From Boothiomyces macroporosus (Eukaryota > Chytridiomycota > Chytridiomycetes > Rhizophydiales > Terramycetaceae), in assembly GCA_027604185.1 (NCBI GenBank), contig JADGKB010000051.1, positions 36,272 through 100,271 of the forward strand: 64,000 bases of DNA, in the 5' to 3' direction. Shown here piece by piece: positions 1 through 10,618 of the stretch; position 1 is the first letter of the stretch, and each line of letters begins with the position of its first letter. Both the position numbers and the translations under genes were made by a program. The notes beneath the pieces are model-generated. The model made no database searches and had not been told where the DNA came from. It saw nothing but the letters and a program-made list of their open reading frames with translations.

Positions 1-3000
1 CAGAATCAGATTTGAGCGACACTCTTGTGGCCAAACTAATTAGATGTTGGTTGACAAATTCAAAGCAGGAGCTTTTCGATGTGAAGAATGGAATAAAGCA
101 GCTTGCAGTAACCCGCACTAATTATAGAGAGAATCAGAAGCTCTGAATTTGGAGGAATCTAAAGCAAAAGGAAAAGACAAAAATGAGAAAGCCAAAGAAC
201 CAGAAAAGGGAAAGACAGTTGCACCTCCAGCAGGAAAGAAAGGTGCCCCTCCACCAAAAGGTAATTTTTGCTTATTGTAGGAGCTAAGGCGGCTGAAGCA
301 GTTCCGCCAGCATCAGCTGGATCAGAAGCCGCTAAACGCAAGAATAAACTTAGAGATCGTACTGGTGGCAAGGAAAAAGTAGTGGCTATTGGTAATGGTA
401 TCAATAATATTAGGTGACGAGCCAGCAAATGGGCCTGACGTTTACTATTTCTTGAAAGACTTTGATAGTCCAGGAATTTTGATTGCATTAAGGGAAGAAT
501 TTGAGGTTCCAATAGACGCTATTTTCAGAATCGAAGATGCTCCAACAAAGAAAACTGCCGATTTGAGTTACTCTGAAAACCCAAATACAAATCAAACTTG
601 GCTGACTTTGTATAATCTTGCAAAAATTCAAAATGAACCTGCGTGGAGGAAAACTGTTTGGATTACAATTCCTGCAATGGAATTCAAAGAAATCAAGGAA
701 ATCTTTGATAATTTGGCACACAAGATCTATGCGATTCTAGAACTGAAAAAGATATTTTTGCAATTCTACAAGTCAGACAATATCATCAATATTCCAACGC
801 TTGAGCTTACGCAGGTAGACTTGAGATATTATGAATACTTGATCAGCGCGACAAAGAGCGGTGGCAAAATGAATATCGATTTTCAATTAGCCCTGTTCCT
901 GGAATATTTCTCAAGGGTTGCACCAAACGACGAAAACAGTCAACTTGATCTCAAGGAAACTAATATTGGATATTTAAAGCAATTGTTTGATAGTGAAATC
1001 CGAAAAGTTGTTTTAGCTTTGCCCTATGATAGCGAACCAAGGACCCAGCGCCGATCTGCCGACGGGAAAAAGTTGGCAGCTGTTAAAATAGTTGATTTTT
1101 ATGACTTGTCAAAGCTACACAGCTATTTCATGTCAGCCCTGAAAAGCATAAACTTGGATCCAGAAGCATTATTCAATGCTCTGGCAGAGTGCTATCCTGC
1201 TGGAAAGTACAGCAACTTTTTAGAAAGACATCCAGATTACCGCCATCTTGCTTTGGATAGTGTGCTGGGGGAGTACATGAAAATACAAACAGAGTATTTT
1301 AGAGTATCTAAAAATATGATGGAAGATACTACCAGAATGGAAAAATTCTTGACGCAGTTGGAGTTGGAGGAATTGTGCAAATCCTCTTGTGAACTTGGGT
1401 ACAATGACTTTACATTGGATGACTGGAGGTGGTTTGGAAACATGAGCTACTACAGCCTGATTCAGGTATGCAATGTTTTATATTTAGTCTGTTCAAATTA
1501 CTCAATGCACCCTTCCCCAAATATATCACCATCTTCCGGACAGTCAAGGGAAACTCTTACTAATAATGAAATCTCCTGGACCGCTCGGATGCTTGGAGTA
1601 CGAGGAATCGGAGAAGATTAGCGTAATTCACTTGTAACTATAGGTTCGGACCAAAGTCGACTTTTCAAAGTTCTACGAAAGCTATGATCCAGCTACTGGA
1701 GTAATGGATGGTGAGGTGGCACATTCGACTCTGGAAACCACAGGAACAGCATATTTGATGAACGACGCTTCCATGAAAATCATAGACACCAATTCGTACT
1801 TGTACCCTGACAACAACATCATTATCAAAGTAACAAAAAGATCCTCTCAACTATTCAATGGTTACTAATCATCTAACTTAGACTTATTTACTAAGATTTG
1901 GTGGAATAATAACTTTATCCGATTATCATCTGGAGTGATTGCCAAAACTGCACCTTCTCTCGTTGCACGATTTTTTGATGGTTCAGCCTTTTCAATTCTA
2001 GACAATGGAGATTGCCTAAATATCAAATTCTCTGACGAGCACGCAAACCATTTTATTTTCCAACCAAATGGAAATATAATTTGCAAATCTTATAAAAGCG
2101 AGGATTTGGCTTGGAACAACAAGATTAAAGTGCATTCCCGGTTGTTCTTCCCAACGGTTTGCAATAGCTAATGTTAGGGAATTGTCGTGAAATATTTTGA
2201 GAGCAAGGATGTGATTGTCATGTATCCAGATGGCTCCACTGCAACCCAGACACCTGGCAAAGATTGGGTGATCCCTGATTCATCAACTTCTGATGACATG
2301 CTTCAAAATGAAGCAGTAGAGCATGAGTATCCAAATGGGAAAACGATTTGGACAAAGGCAAACTTGACAGTGATAACAAAAGATACAAAAGGAAATGTTT
2401 TAGCGGAACATACTGATGGCACACAAATTTACAGCCCTACAGATCAATCCCACGACATCAGTTGGTTGGATGAAGTCAACCTAAAAATCATATTTAAAGC
2501 TGACGGGGAACAAATTGTAGATATGGGAAACGGATTCCAAATTTCAAGAAAGTATGAAAACGGTAAAACACTCTCTGTAAAAATCAAAAGAACGGATATG
2601 GCAATTTCAATCGAGGCTACAGGAAACATGGAAGTGAAATTGTCTTCGGAGCATTTTAATCCACCTCCAAAGGAAAGCCAAAATAGATTTGATATTAATT
2701 GGAGACAAGGCACTTTGAATCTTTTGGATATTAGAAATCACGTATTCACAGTTAATGCGGATGGTTCAACAAAGGTTTCTTTTTATTTAGATTAGGTTGC
2801 AAAGCCAGAGGTTGTACCAGAGTATCCTGATCTGGCATTTGGAGGGAAATTGACGAAATCTGCATTAAAGATAAAATCTAGAGGGTATCTCTACGGAAAC
2901 ACTCCTGAAATATTTGTAATTTACCCAAACAGACAAGGTGGTTTACACTTCAAAAGAGATTCAGACATGGCACGGTATTTCCAAAGCTACGGACCGTTAA

Positions 3001-4373
3001 ATCTAAAAACGAATGAAGAAAATATGAACCATCCGGAAGCTGTCACTTTATCCTCAATAAGGGAATACAAGCTGAATAATTCTGAGCAAAATGTAGTTCA
3101 GTATCGACAGGTGAACATTGCTAATGTAGCTCACGAGACTCTCTCAACTAACCCGAGCTGAGCGAGATAATATCAGTAATGAATATTTCGAATTTAAAGA
3201 GAAATTGAAAAAAAGACACTCCCCTGTTCCAATATCAGAACTAGGTGAAACAGAAGGCGCGTTGCAACCCAATTACGACGGCAATGGATCATTTACCCTT
3301 GGCTCAGACAAAGAAGCTACACAATTGGCAATAATTTTACAGTATATGGATAAAGAAGACCTTTCCGGTAATCCTGGGTTTGCAGTTAATGTAATTCTTG
3401 CTTAAATTAGAATGACGTCATGGCACTTTTAAAGCAAGCCAAAGAGCTAAAAACTAAAAGCAGCACATCATTGAGAAGCAACTCTATGAAGTCAAAACCT
3501 CCTTCGAAAGCCCGAAAGTCGATCACAAACAAACCTCCAAAATATTTTGAAAGCCCTGAAGGACAAAAGTTTTTGGGAGTTCAATCTGTAATTGGAATTA
3601 ATAATAGGCACTATATGAATCTAAAATTATTGCTGCCTCTTGTGAGTCGTTTGTTTCTGAAACTACTTCAAGATTAAGCGCTAAACGCGAAGACGGAGTG
3701 GAAAGAATTCCCGATAGTTCCCAAGGGTCATCAGAAATGCCACCACCTTCAGAGCATAGCCAAGTGGTATCCACTTTAATCGAAGTATCAAAGGAAGTCC
3801 TTAATGCCGCATTGCCAGAGCTACCAAAGATAAAGCCTCCTCCAAAAACACCACCGCCAAAAGTGCGAAAACTGCGATATCCAAACTCGATTCTTGGAAC
3901 AAAACCTGGCTTGATCCCAAATACAAAGCACCTAAAGCAGGAAGCAAACAGCCATAGACAATTGAATACCGCATCTACAGCAGAACCAAAAAAGAAAAAT
4001 CGTAATTTTGACTGACTATAGCAATTTATGGTGTGGGAGAATTCATTGCCTTACCAGGTAGATGCAAATTTGGCACTGTTGAAGCTGGTCAGACTTATGA
4101 CAAGACAATAGAATTGACAAATGTTGGGTTGGATTCGTTGAGATTCGCAGTAAAGCTTCCTGCAAACGAACTCTTGTTTGTACATTACAAACATGGATCG
4201 GTAGACTTTATTTCATTTAGGTTGCCCCAGGTATGAGTGCCAAGCTCACAGTTTCATTGAGTGCCAAGAATGATAAATCTACTGAATTGGAAATTGATGA
4301 AGTGTTGAAGGTGATTACAGAAGCTGAAATTTTGAACATCCCTATTAAAGCCAGTATGAAATTACTAAATTAG
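1..4373 (+). CDS. SPAG17: SPAG17/PF6-like central-pair protein, 5'-truncated by the window edge
   Basis: SPAG17 (Chlamydomonas PF6) is a scaffold of the flagellar central-pair C1a projection. The visible part, about 1,367 residues, is built from 14 exons. It has a Lys/Pro-rich start, a helical middle (from about 414), several tyrosine/glycine motifs such as MYPDGS, EYPNGK and HTDGT, and an ASH-like beta-sandwich end (from about 4033, GRCKFGTVEAGQTYDK), the order expected for the family. Introns at 108-127, 261-280, 392-413, 1466-1487, 1623-1643, 1861-1881, 2157-2177, 2775-2795, 3111-3129, 3392-3411, 3588-3607, 4002-4021 and 4201-4220 are 19-22 nt each, and the complete exons sum to a multiple of three. 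The stop is TAG at 4371. The start lies upstream of the window. Family assignment is from motif order and recall, not a search. Confidence 0.82.
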
Positions 4374-4429
4374 AAATCTCTCCAAAACTAGCCAAAGACT
4401 AATAGTTAAATAAATTGCTATTTTATTGT

Positions 4430-5527
4430 TTAAAGGGTGTTGGCACTTCCCAATTCCTTGAAGGCTTGGTGAACACGCTTGATCATGCCCTTTTCAGCTT
4501 CACGGATGAACACTCTAGGATCGTAGTATTTCTTGTTTGGCTTGTCAGCACCTTCTGGGTTACCGATTTGGGATTGCAAGTAAGCCTTCTTTGATTCATA
4601 GAAATCACGAAGACCCATCCAGTATGCAAACTGAGTATCAGTGTCAATGTTCATCTTGATGACACCGAACTCGACCGCAGTTTTGATTTCTTCAGCAGTG
4701 GATCCAGAACCACCGTGGAAGACAAAGAATACTGGCTTGCTATCAGCAGTTCCAAGTTTTCCCTTAACGAATTCTTGGTGCTTGCCGAGTAATTCAGGGT
4801 GAAGCTTGACGTTACCAGGTTTGTAAACACCGTGTACGTTTCCGAAAGCGGCAGCAATAGTGAACAAATCAGTAATCTATAATGAGCTTCGAATCACCTT
4901 TGAGAATTCACGGTAGATATCCCAGATGTCTTCTGGTTGAGTATATAGAGCAGCATTGTCAACATCTTCGTTGTTGACACCATCTTCTTCTCCACCGGTA
5001 ATACCAATTTCCATTTCTAAAAGCAACTTCATTGGAGCCATTCTCTTTAAATATTTAACACAGATTTCAATGTTTTCTTCCTTTGGTTCTTCGGAAAGAT
5101 CCAACATGTGGGAGGAGAATAATGGTTCTCCGTGTAATTTAAAGTAGGCTTCATCTGCTGCAAGCATACCATCGAACCATGGCAGCAATTTCTTTGCGCA
5201 GTGGTCAGAGTGGAGGATAACTGGGATTCCATACGCCTTGGCAACAGCACGAACGTATTGGGCACCAGCAACAGATCCGATGATGGAAGCGGTTTGATCC
5301 TTGTTATCTAAACCCTTTCCAGCAAAGTAAGCACCACCGCCGTTTGAAAATTGAATCATGACTGGGGATTTGGCATCTCTGGCAGCTTCCAATGCAGCAT
5401 TGACGGTTGAGGTAGAAGTGCAGTTGAACGATGGGATTGCAAACTTGTGTTCTTTGGCGTAGTTGAGGAGTTTTCTGAGGTTATCGCCAGTAACGACACC
5501 GGCTGGGACAACGGATAGGATCGACAT
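4430..5527 (-). CDS. FBA1: Class II fructose-bisphosphate aldolase
   Basis: Cytosolic zinc-dependent aldolase of glycolysis and gluconeogenesis (fructose 1,6-bisphosphate to DHAP plus glyceraldehyde 3-phosphate). The product is 358 aa, normal for the fungal enzyme. Family hallmarks are visible: HSDHCAKKLLPW (zinc and catalytic region), EMEIGITGGEEDGVN, AAAFGNVHGVY, FHGGSGST and the C-terminal end NTL. One 21-nt intron (4877-4897) interrupts it. The frame is open further upstream to an ATG at 5569, but that ATG overlaps a TATA box, so the ATG at 5527 is chosen; it gives the usual N-terminus. It is convergent with SPAG17 (56 bp between stops) and has an AATAAA-like signal just after the stop. 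Confidence 0.96.
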
Positions 5528-5557
5528 AATTTTTCTGATGACTAGAAGCGGTGGAGG

Positions 5558-5566
5558 CTTTTTATA
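5558..5566 (-). promoter_or_regulatory. TATA box of the aldolase gene
   Basis: TATAAAAAG on the minus strand, its first T 39 nt upstream of the chosen ATG. It overlaps an in-frame upstream ATG and so argues against that start. Confidence 0.6.
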
Positions 5567-6092
5567 CATTTTTCATGGTTACACAAATTCATTTAAAAAT
5601 TTCAAGAGATTTGGAGATAAAAAATAATGAGCATCTCTTGTTAATTTTGATTTGCGTTGGAAGAGCGCTTGCGTGGTGGTAAGCGATTGGCGGTATTTCA
5701 GTGGATTTTCAAGCCATTTTAGTGCGGCATTGCAAGATCATTGCGGTTAGTAATAATGAATCATATTTGCCAATCATGCTTTATCTTTCAGCGAAATATC
5801 CCTTGTTTATCAATGTATTGAGAAAGCTTGGTTGGTTTGAATTTCACATGATGCTGTTCACATGTTCTACTCCACACCTGTTGAATAGAGAAAAAGAAAG
5901 ATAGCGATAAAGCAATTTCATAGGGACATTAGTTTGATTAGAGGGCAGAGTAGCAGGGACTATTAGGAGTTTTTATTAGTATGGTATATTAAAAACCAAG
6001 CCAGTGATAATAACTACAGTACCATGGTGCTAGTCGCAGAGCAAATCCTTTCATGTGAGTCATTTTTGTTTTTCTATTATTTTGAAATCGTA
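5567..6092. other. Intergenic region, no supported gene
   Basis: Divergent spacer between the aldolase and HBS1. It holds a 67-codon frame (5701-5904) that starts on a non-ATG codon, with no recognisable domain and no splice pattern linking it to anything. An ATG at 6024 is in frame with HBS1 but would add 23 residues absent from the family. Nothing else was recognised. Confidence 0.5.
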
Positions 6093-8912
6093 ATGTCGAG
6101 ACACCGAAATGTAAGGAACATGGACTTGGACGAGGAAATGTATGAGGATGATTATGATGGTTGATCTTGCTAATGATAGACTACGATGACGATTATGATG
6201 AGGATGCAGATGAATACGACGAAGACGCTTACGATGGTTCAATTCCCTAATGTAGAATACGACGAGTACGAAGTATACGATAGTGGAAAGAGCTATAAAG
6301 CCTCAGCTCCGAAATCAGCACCAAAAAGTACTAGAAAATTAAATGTAGAAGGTAAACTAATTCTCTTCTTTGGTTACAATTATTCAAAATGCGACTTTGA
6401 TTTGAATTGCAATGAGGACTATCTTCCTTTAAAAAGCAAGAAATTCAAGCGGTTTGTGGAGGTGCAAGATTGTATGGAAGTGGAATCTGGTAACTTGCCA
6501 GATGTGGAGGCTAATCACTTTTCCAAATCAATATCTGGTTCGAATTCGATTGAATTTGAAAATACTGGCATCAAAAATATTTCATCCAGTGTGGTTGGTC
6601 TGAAAGCATTATCCAACAGTAATAATGGACTTAAATCTCTTTCAAATATCAGTACGATGGGGGTTAAATCATTATCAAGCGTTGCCAACTCTGGATTGCA
6701 ATCCCTTAATCAAGGCGGTGTTAATTTGGCTTCAAGGGTAAATAGTGGATTATCTGCTGGCAATGGGCTAAAGTCACTATCCAATATGAACAGCAATCAG
6801 GCAGTTTCAAGATTAAAATCACTTTCAAATACCTCTGCAATGTCAAATTCTTTGAAATCGCTCTCAAATTTGAGCAACATTGCTATTAAATCTTCCAATG
6901 GCTCTTCAGAATCGATTTCAACAACTAATGCCAGTGTAACTGGTCTTAAATCTTTGGCCAATTCAAATGTGTCAATGGCAACATCGTTTAACCATGAATC
7001 ACCGGCTGGATTGAAATCTATTGCCCAAAACATGTCAACTGGATTGACACTATCTCAACTAGCTACTGCAAATCAAAAGAACAACTCTCTAAGGGTTCCT
7101 ACACAATCCAGTGCAAAAATATCCCTTTCATCAATAAGCAGCTCCCAAATACCAACTATTACTCTGTCGAAATTAGGGCAACAAGTAGATCTAATTACCG
7201 AAGAATCTTCAAAAACAGCAAAAACATTTCTTGCATCTCCCACCCGCTACGCATCATTTCTATCTTCAACACTTTATTCTAGACCATCTATTAACCTTTC
7301 TTTAGACTCTGCACCTACTAAATTCGACTTTAAAACACCAAGCCCAGATCAAATTGCCTTGAATGCAAGAAAAAACAACACCCAACCTGAAAAGAAAGGC
7401 AAGAATATCGTAAAAGAAGTTGAAAATGCCACTTCAAATATGAAGAATTTGAATGTCAAAGAAACTGTAAAACCAAAAGAAATTATCCCCAAAAAGAAAA
7501 AGATTGATGTGATTTCAGAATATTCAAAGAGGACTGATACGATGGAGAGACTAAATTTGGTTGTAGCTGGTAAATTCTACTTATACCTAGGTCATGTCGA
7601 CGCTGGTAAATCCACAATGATGGGGCATTTATTGCTTTTACTAGGTGAGGTTTCCAATAGAACAATTGAAAAGTACCAAAAAGAAGCAGAGTCGATGAAG
7701 AAAGGCTCGTTTTGTTTCGCTTGGGTTCTGGATGCCACTGAAGATGAAAGATCTAGGTAATTTGAAATAATGTTAGAGGTGTTACAATTGATGTTGGTGT
7801 GTCTCAATTCAAGACGCCAAATAGAATATTCACCCTCCTTGACGCTCCAGGTCATAAGGATTTCATCCCTAATATGATCTCTGGTGCTAGTCAAGCAGAT
7901 GTGGCTATCTTGGTTGTAGATGCTTCCGTTGGTGGTAGTTTTTTATTTTAGATAGGGTTTGAAAGCGGATTTGACCACAATGGTCAAACAAGAGAACATG
8001 CCCTGCTCTTGAGGTCTCTAGGGTTGAACCAGCTTATAGTGTGTGTAAACAAAATGGATCATGTACTTTTGACTAATTGTAGGTGGAATGGTCAGAAGAA
8101 CGCTTCAAGGAAATTGAAGCCAAACTTTCAAAATATCTAACTACTGTTGGATTTAACAATCAAGTAAAGTATATTCCTGTAAGTGGATATACAGGTGAGA
8201 ATCTTCAAACACCAGTCAATAACTGGTACACTGGGCCAACACTAGTGCAAGCGCTAGATATGTTTAAAATACCTGAAAGACAGATTAAAGAGCCATTTTG
8301 CTTGTCCGTTCAAGACTTTTTCAAGGGAGGAATTGGTGCAAGCGGAGGAAATGTAACTGTTTGCGGAAGAATTGAGAGTGGAACGATACAGATTGGTGAA
8401 CAGGTGCTAGCACTTCCTATCAATGAAATTGGAGTTGTTAAGCATATTATGGTTGGGGAAGAAGATGCAAACTGGGCAGTTGCTGGTGATAGGGTGTCCA
8501 TATCACTCACAAACCTTGAAGTAATTCAATTCCATTTAGGCTCTGTTATTTGCGACCCTATTAGCCCAATTCCCGTAGTAGAATCATTTAAAGCAAGGAT
8601 TCTGACTTTTGATTTGAATATCCCAATCACGATTGGTGTTCCAGTAGTAATGCATCATTTAGGTACTGCAGAATCAGGGTTCATCCAAAAGTAACTATTA
8701 TTAATCCTAGATTAGAAGCCACCCTAAGCAAAAGCGGCAATGTAGAAAAGAAGAATCCAAGGTCTCTTTTTAAACACACTTCAGCCATAGTAACAATTAA
8801 ATTGAATCGCCCGATTTGCATTCAAGTCAATGACAAGAGCAAATCTCTGTCTAGATTCTTGCTTCGCAATGGCGGTAATTCTATAGCTGCTGGTGTTGCA
8901 ATTGAACTTTAA
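6093..8912 (+). CDS. HBS1: HBS1-like ribosome-rescue translational GTPase
   Basis: HBS1 partners with Dom34/Pelota to split stalled ribosomes in no-go and non-stop decay. The product is 892 aa from eight exons. The N-terminus begins [11 protein letters not shown], as in animal HBS1, which fixes the start at 6093 rather than the in-frame ATG at 6024. An acidic Asp/Tyr stretch follows, then a long Ser/Asn-rich linker, then an eEF1A-like GTPase: G1 [10 protein letters not shown]3 DAPGH, G4 NKMD, followed by beta-barrel domains. Introns are 6160-6179, 6237-6255, 7570-7590, 7757-7776, 7935-7955, 8063-8082 and 8691-8710 (19-21 nt). The 7570-7590 intron is in frame with no stop and lies just before the P-loop. 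A similar GTPase such as eRF3 is less likely given the N-terminus. Confidence 0.9.
6597..7035 (+). repeat. Degenerate GLKSLSN peptide repeat in the HBS1 linker
   Basis: About ten degenerate copies of a 7-residue motif ([56 protein letters not shown]) are separated by 5-15 Ser/Asn-rich residues. This is a coding repeat with no fixed DNA period, so selection or past duplication at the protein level is likelier than a recent microsatellite. Confidence 0.75.
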
Positions 8913-8929
8913 ATATAAAGTGATATTTA

Positions 8930-9200
8930 TTACTGTTCATTCTGTTGATCTTTTTGTAGTCGTTGCATGTAAACACTCGCAATGATAGCCATTGTCTCTT
9001 GGTACTGCTGCGAACACTTTTCCAGGCACACCTAGTTACAATTGAATTACTTGTTCAGAAGAAGCTAATTTCAATCCAGGTTTTATCACGCATAAATTGA
9101 AGCATTTTGGAATGACGTTTGAAATCATTGTTTTGAAGTTCTCTAGTTCTATTTGTTCTTTGACTTGTTTAATGATTTCGTCTGCACTCAAGTCGTTCAT
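8930..9200 (-). CDS. TIM13: Mitochondrial intermembrane-space chaperone Tim13
   Basis: Small TIM chaperone that, with Tim8, escorts hydrophobic precursors across the intermembrane space. The 83-aa product has the twin CX3C signature: C33-C37 (CFNLC) and C52-C56 (CLEKC), with 14 residues between. The flanks (IIKQVKEQI before, VYMQRLQK after) resemble Tim13 more than Tim8, Tim9 or Tim10. Two exons are joined across a 19-nt intron (9032-9050); each exon alone is too short to stand out as an open frame. Its stop lies 17 bp from the HBS1 stop, a convergent pair. Confidence 0.85.
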
Positions 9201-9301
9201 CCCAATTCAATTGATTTAAAAAAAAAGAAAATTGGTGACACTCATCCAAGCAGATATACTAGAGGAAACTAAAATCCTGACTTGATATTTGAAATAATAT
9301 A

Positions 9302-9707
9302 TTAGATAATTTTAGGTGCAAGAGCAGCAACTTTGGCCCATCTCTTTTGTCTGCATTCACTGGCAATTGGTCCCTGTATTAGCATGACTTACCATTATTC
9401 TATTTCCCAGCGGTTGTCCTTGCTTGTTTAGCATTACTACTGCGTTATCATCAAACTTTATGTAGCTGCCATCCAGTCTTCTTACTTCCTTGTGCGTCCT
9501 GACTACCAGTGCTCTTGCAACATCTCCCTTCTTTAGCTTTACAGCTCCTCTGGATTCAGTAGGCAACAATGGTCTAGCTTTTTTAACAGCGCATACAATT
9601 TCATCGCCAACTGATGCTACCCTTGATCCGCCCATAACGTTGATGCATTCCACTACCAGTGCTCCAGAATTGTCTATTACCTTGAGAAAACTTTTCAATT
9701 GAATCAT
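9302..9707 (-). CDS. Mitochondrial large-subunit ribosomal protein uL14m
   Basis: Bacterial-type uL14, so destined for the mitochondrial ribosome (yeast MRPL38 is the counterpart). It is 128 aa against about 122 for bacterial L14. Visible motifs are [34 protein letters not shown] and the basic C-terminus [17 protein letters not shown] 19-nt intron (9374-9392) follows GNRIM and restores the family's GP...E end; without it the frame runs into a stop. No obvious presequence, as in many mitochondrial L14 proteins. The start at 9707 is 23 bp from the start of NUDC on the other strand. Confidence 0.9.
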
Positions 9708-9730
9708 GTTTTTTTTTCAAGATTAAAAAA
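9708..9730. promoter_or_regulatory. 23-bp shared 5' space between uL14m and NUDC
   Basis: Two divergent start codons are separated by only 23 bp, mostly A/T homopolymer (T-run then A-run). No TATA box fits here, so core promoter elements must overlap coding sequence or transcription starts very close to the ATGs. Confidence 0.5.
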
Positions 9731-10357
9731 ATGGTTGAGGAAAGTGACAGACAAGAAAAGCTGAGATTGGAGCAAATCGAGCTGGATAAACTGCCTTACA
9801 AGTGGAAACAGAGTTTGCAGGAAGTGGATTTGACTATTCAGTTGCCAAAGGGAACCAGAGGCAGAGATCTACAAGTGTCGATTACAAAGACACACATCTC
9901 GGTAGCATTGAAAGGACAAGAACCAATTATAAAGGGAGAACTGTGCGCTCCGATCAAAGAAGAAGATTCCACTTGGTTGATTGACAACAATGAACTTTTA
10001 ATTCACTTGGAAAAGATCAACAAGCAGGAATGGTGGAAAAACGTTGTGGTAAGTCATTGCAGTCAATTATGATGGGACAGATTAACCCTAGACTCACCAC
10101 TTTGCCATTGACACCACTTTAATCCAACCGGAAAATTCGAAACTGTCAGATTTGGACGGAGAAACCCGAGGGATGGTTGAAAAGATGATGGTAAGTATTT
10201 TTGTTTGATATTTCTCGGTTCAGACTAACCGTAGTACGATCAGAGGCAAAAGCAAATGGGGAAACCAACCAGCGAGGAAGAACAAAAGATGAGAATGTTT
10301 GAAAAGTTCAAAGCTCAGCACCCAGAAATGGATTTCTCTAATGCAAAGTTCAATTAA
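9731..10357 (+). CDS. NUDC: NUDC-like CS-domain co-chaperone
   Basis: NudC acts with dynein/Lis1 and Hsp90 in nuclear positioning and dynein function. The 179-aa product is like the short fungal form: a short coiled start, a CS (p23-like) domain from about residue 20 ([14 protein letters not shown] ... [14 protein letters not shown]), then the diagnostic tail [18 protein letters not shown] ending [12 protein letters not shown]. Introns at 10049-10091 (43 nt) and 10191-10234 (44 nt) are about twice the window's usual size and carry full GTAAGT donors and TTAACC/CTAACC branch sites. AATAAA overlaps the stop codon by two bases. Confidence 0.93.
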
Positions 10358-10529
10358 TAAATAGTTACGAATTATCTCCTTGTGGAACCAATTGCATCTA
10401 TATCTGGCACCAAACATATCCCTACCATACCTGCATCTGACTCAGTATAATTCGATGCCTGATTTCTGTTTGTATTTCCTTGTCGCCAGCTTTCACTTTT
10501 TCATTGGTTGCTGAAGCCAAAGATTTGGA

Positions 10530-10548
10530 CCAATCAGCTTTCACCAGC
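10530..10548 (+). promoter_or_regulatory. ERSE-like element upstream of BiP
   Basis: CCAAT, nine bases, then CCAGC. The animal ER-stress element is CCAAT-N9-CCACG, so spacing is exact and the distal half differs at two positions. It lies 71 nt upstream of the BiP ATG. Whether it binds anything is inference. Confidence 0.3.
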
Positions 10549-10585
10549 AACTTTCTTCAAGTTTCAAACGTGGCTTAGAGAGAAA

Positions 10586-10593
10586 TATAAATA
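10586..10593 (+). promoter_or_regulatory. TATA box of the BiP gene
   Basis: TATAAATA, 33 nt upstream of the ATG at 10619. An in-frame ATG at 10508 lies upstream of this box and is therefore unlikely to be used. Confidence 0.65.
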
Positions 10594-10618
10594 CCAAGTT
10601 GCTCAAAACAGCTTCCTA

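Noticed and set aside
389..1621. Apparent stand-alone 410-codon gene ending at 1621
   Set aside because: It is one exon plus unspliced introns of the SPAG17-like gene; removing the 20-22-nt introns on both sides gives a continuous frame.
1..4373. Non-standard genetic code or pseudogenisation, because of many in-frame stops
   Set aside because: Each stop lies inside a stretch with GT...CTAAY...AG signals of 19-22 nt whose removal restores frame; TAA, TAG and TGA all end well-defined genes.
5701..5904. 67-codon plus-strand frame between aldolase and HBS1
   Set aside because: Starts on a non-ATG codon, shows no domain, and has no splice or TATA support.
6024..6092. Upstream in-frame ATG for HBS1
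   Set aside because: Would add 23 hydrophobic residues before MSRHRNVR, which matches the usual HBS1 N-terminus.
6354..6375. Possible intron starting GTAAACTAATTC in HBS1
   Set aside because: No AG lies within a plausible distance and the frame is open without splicing.
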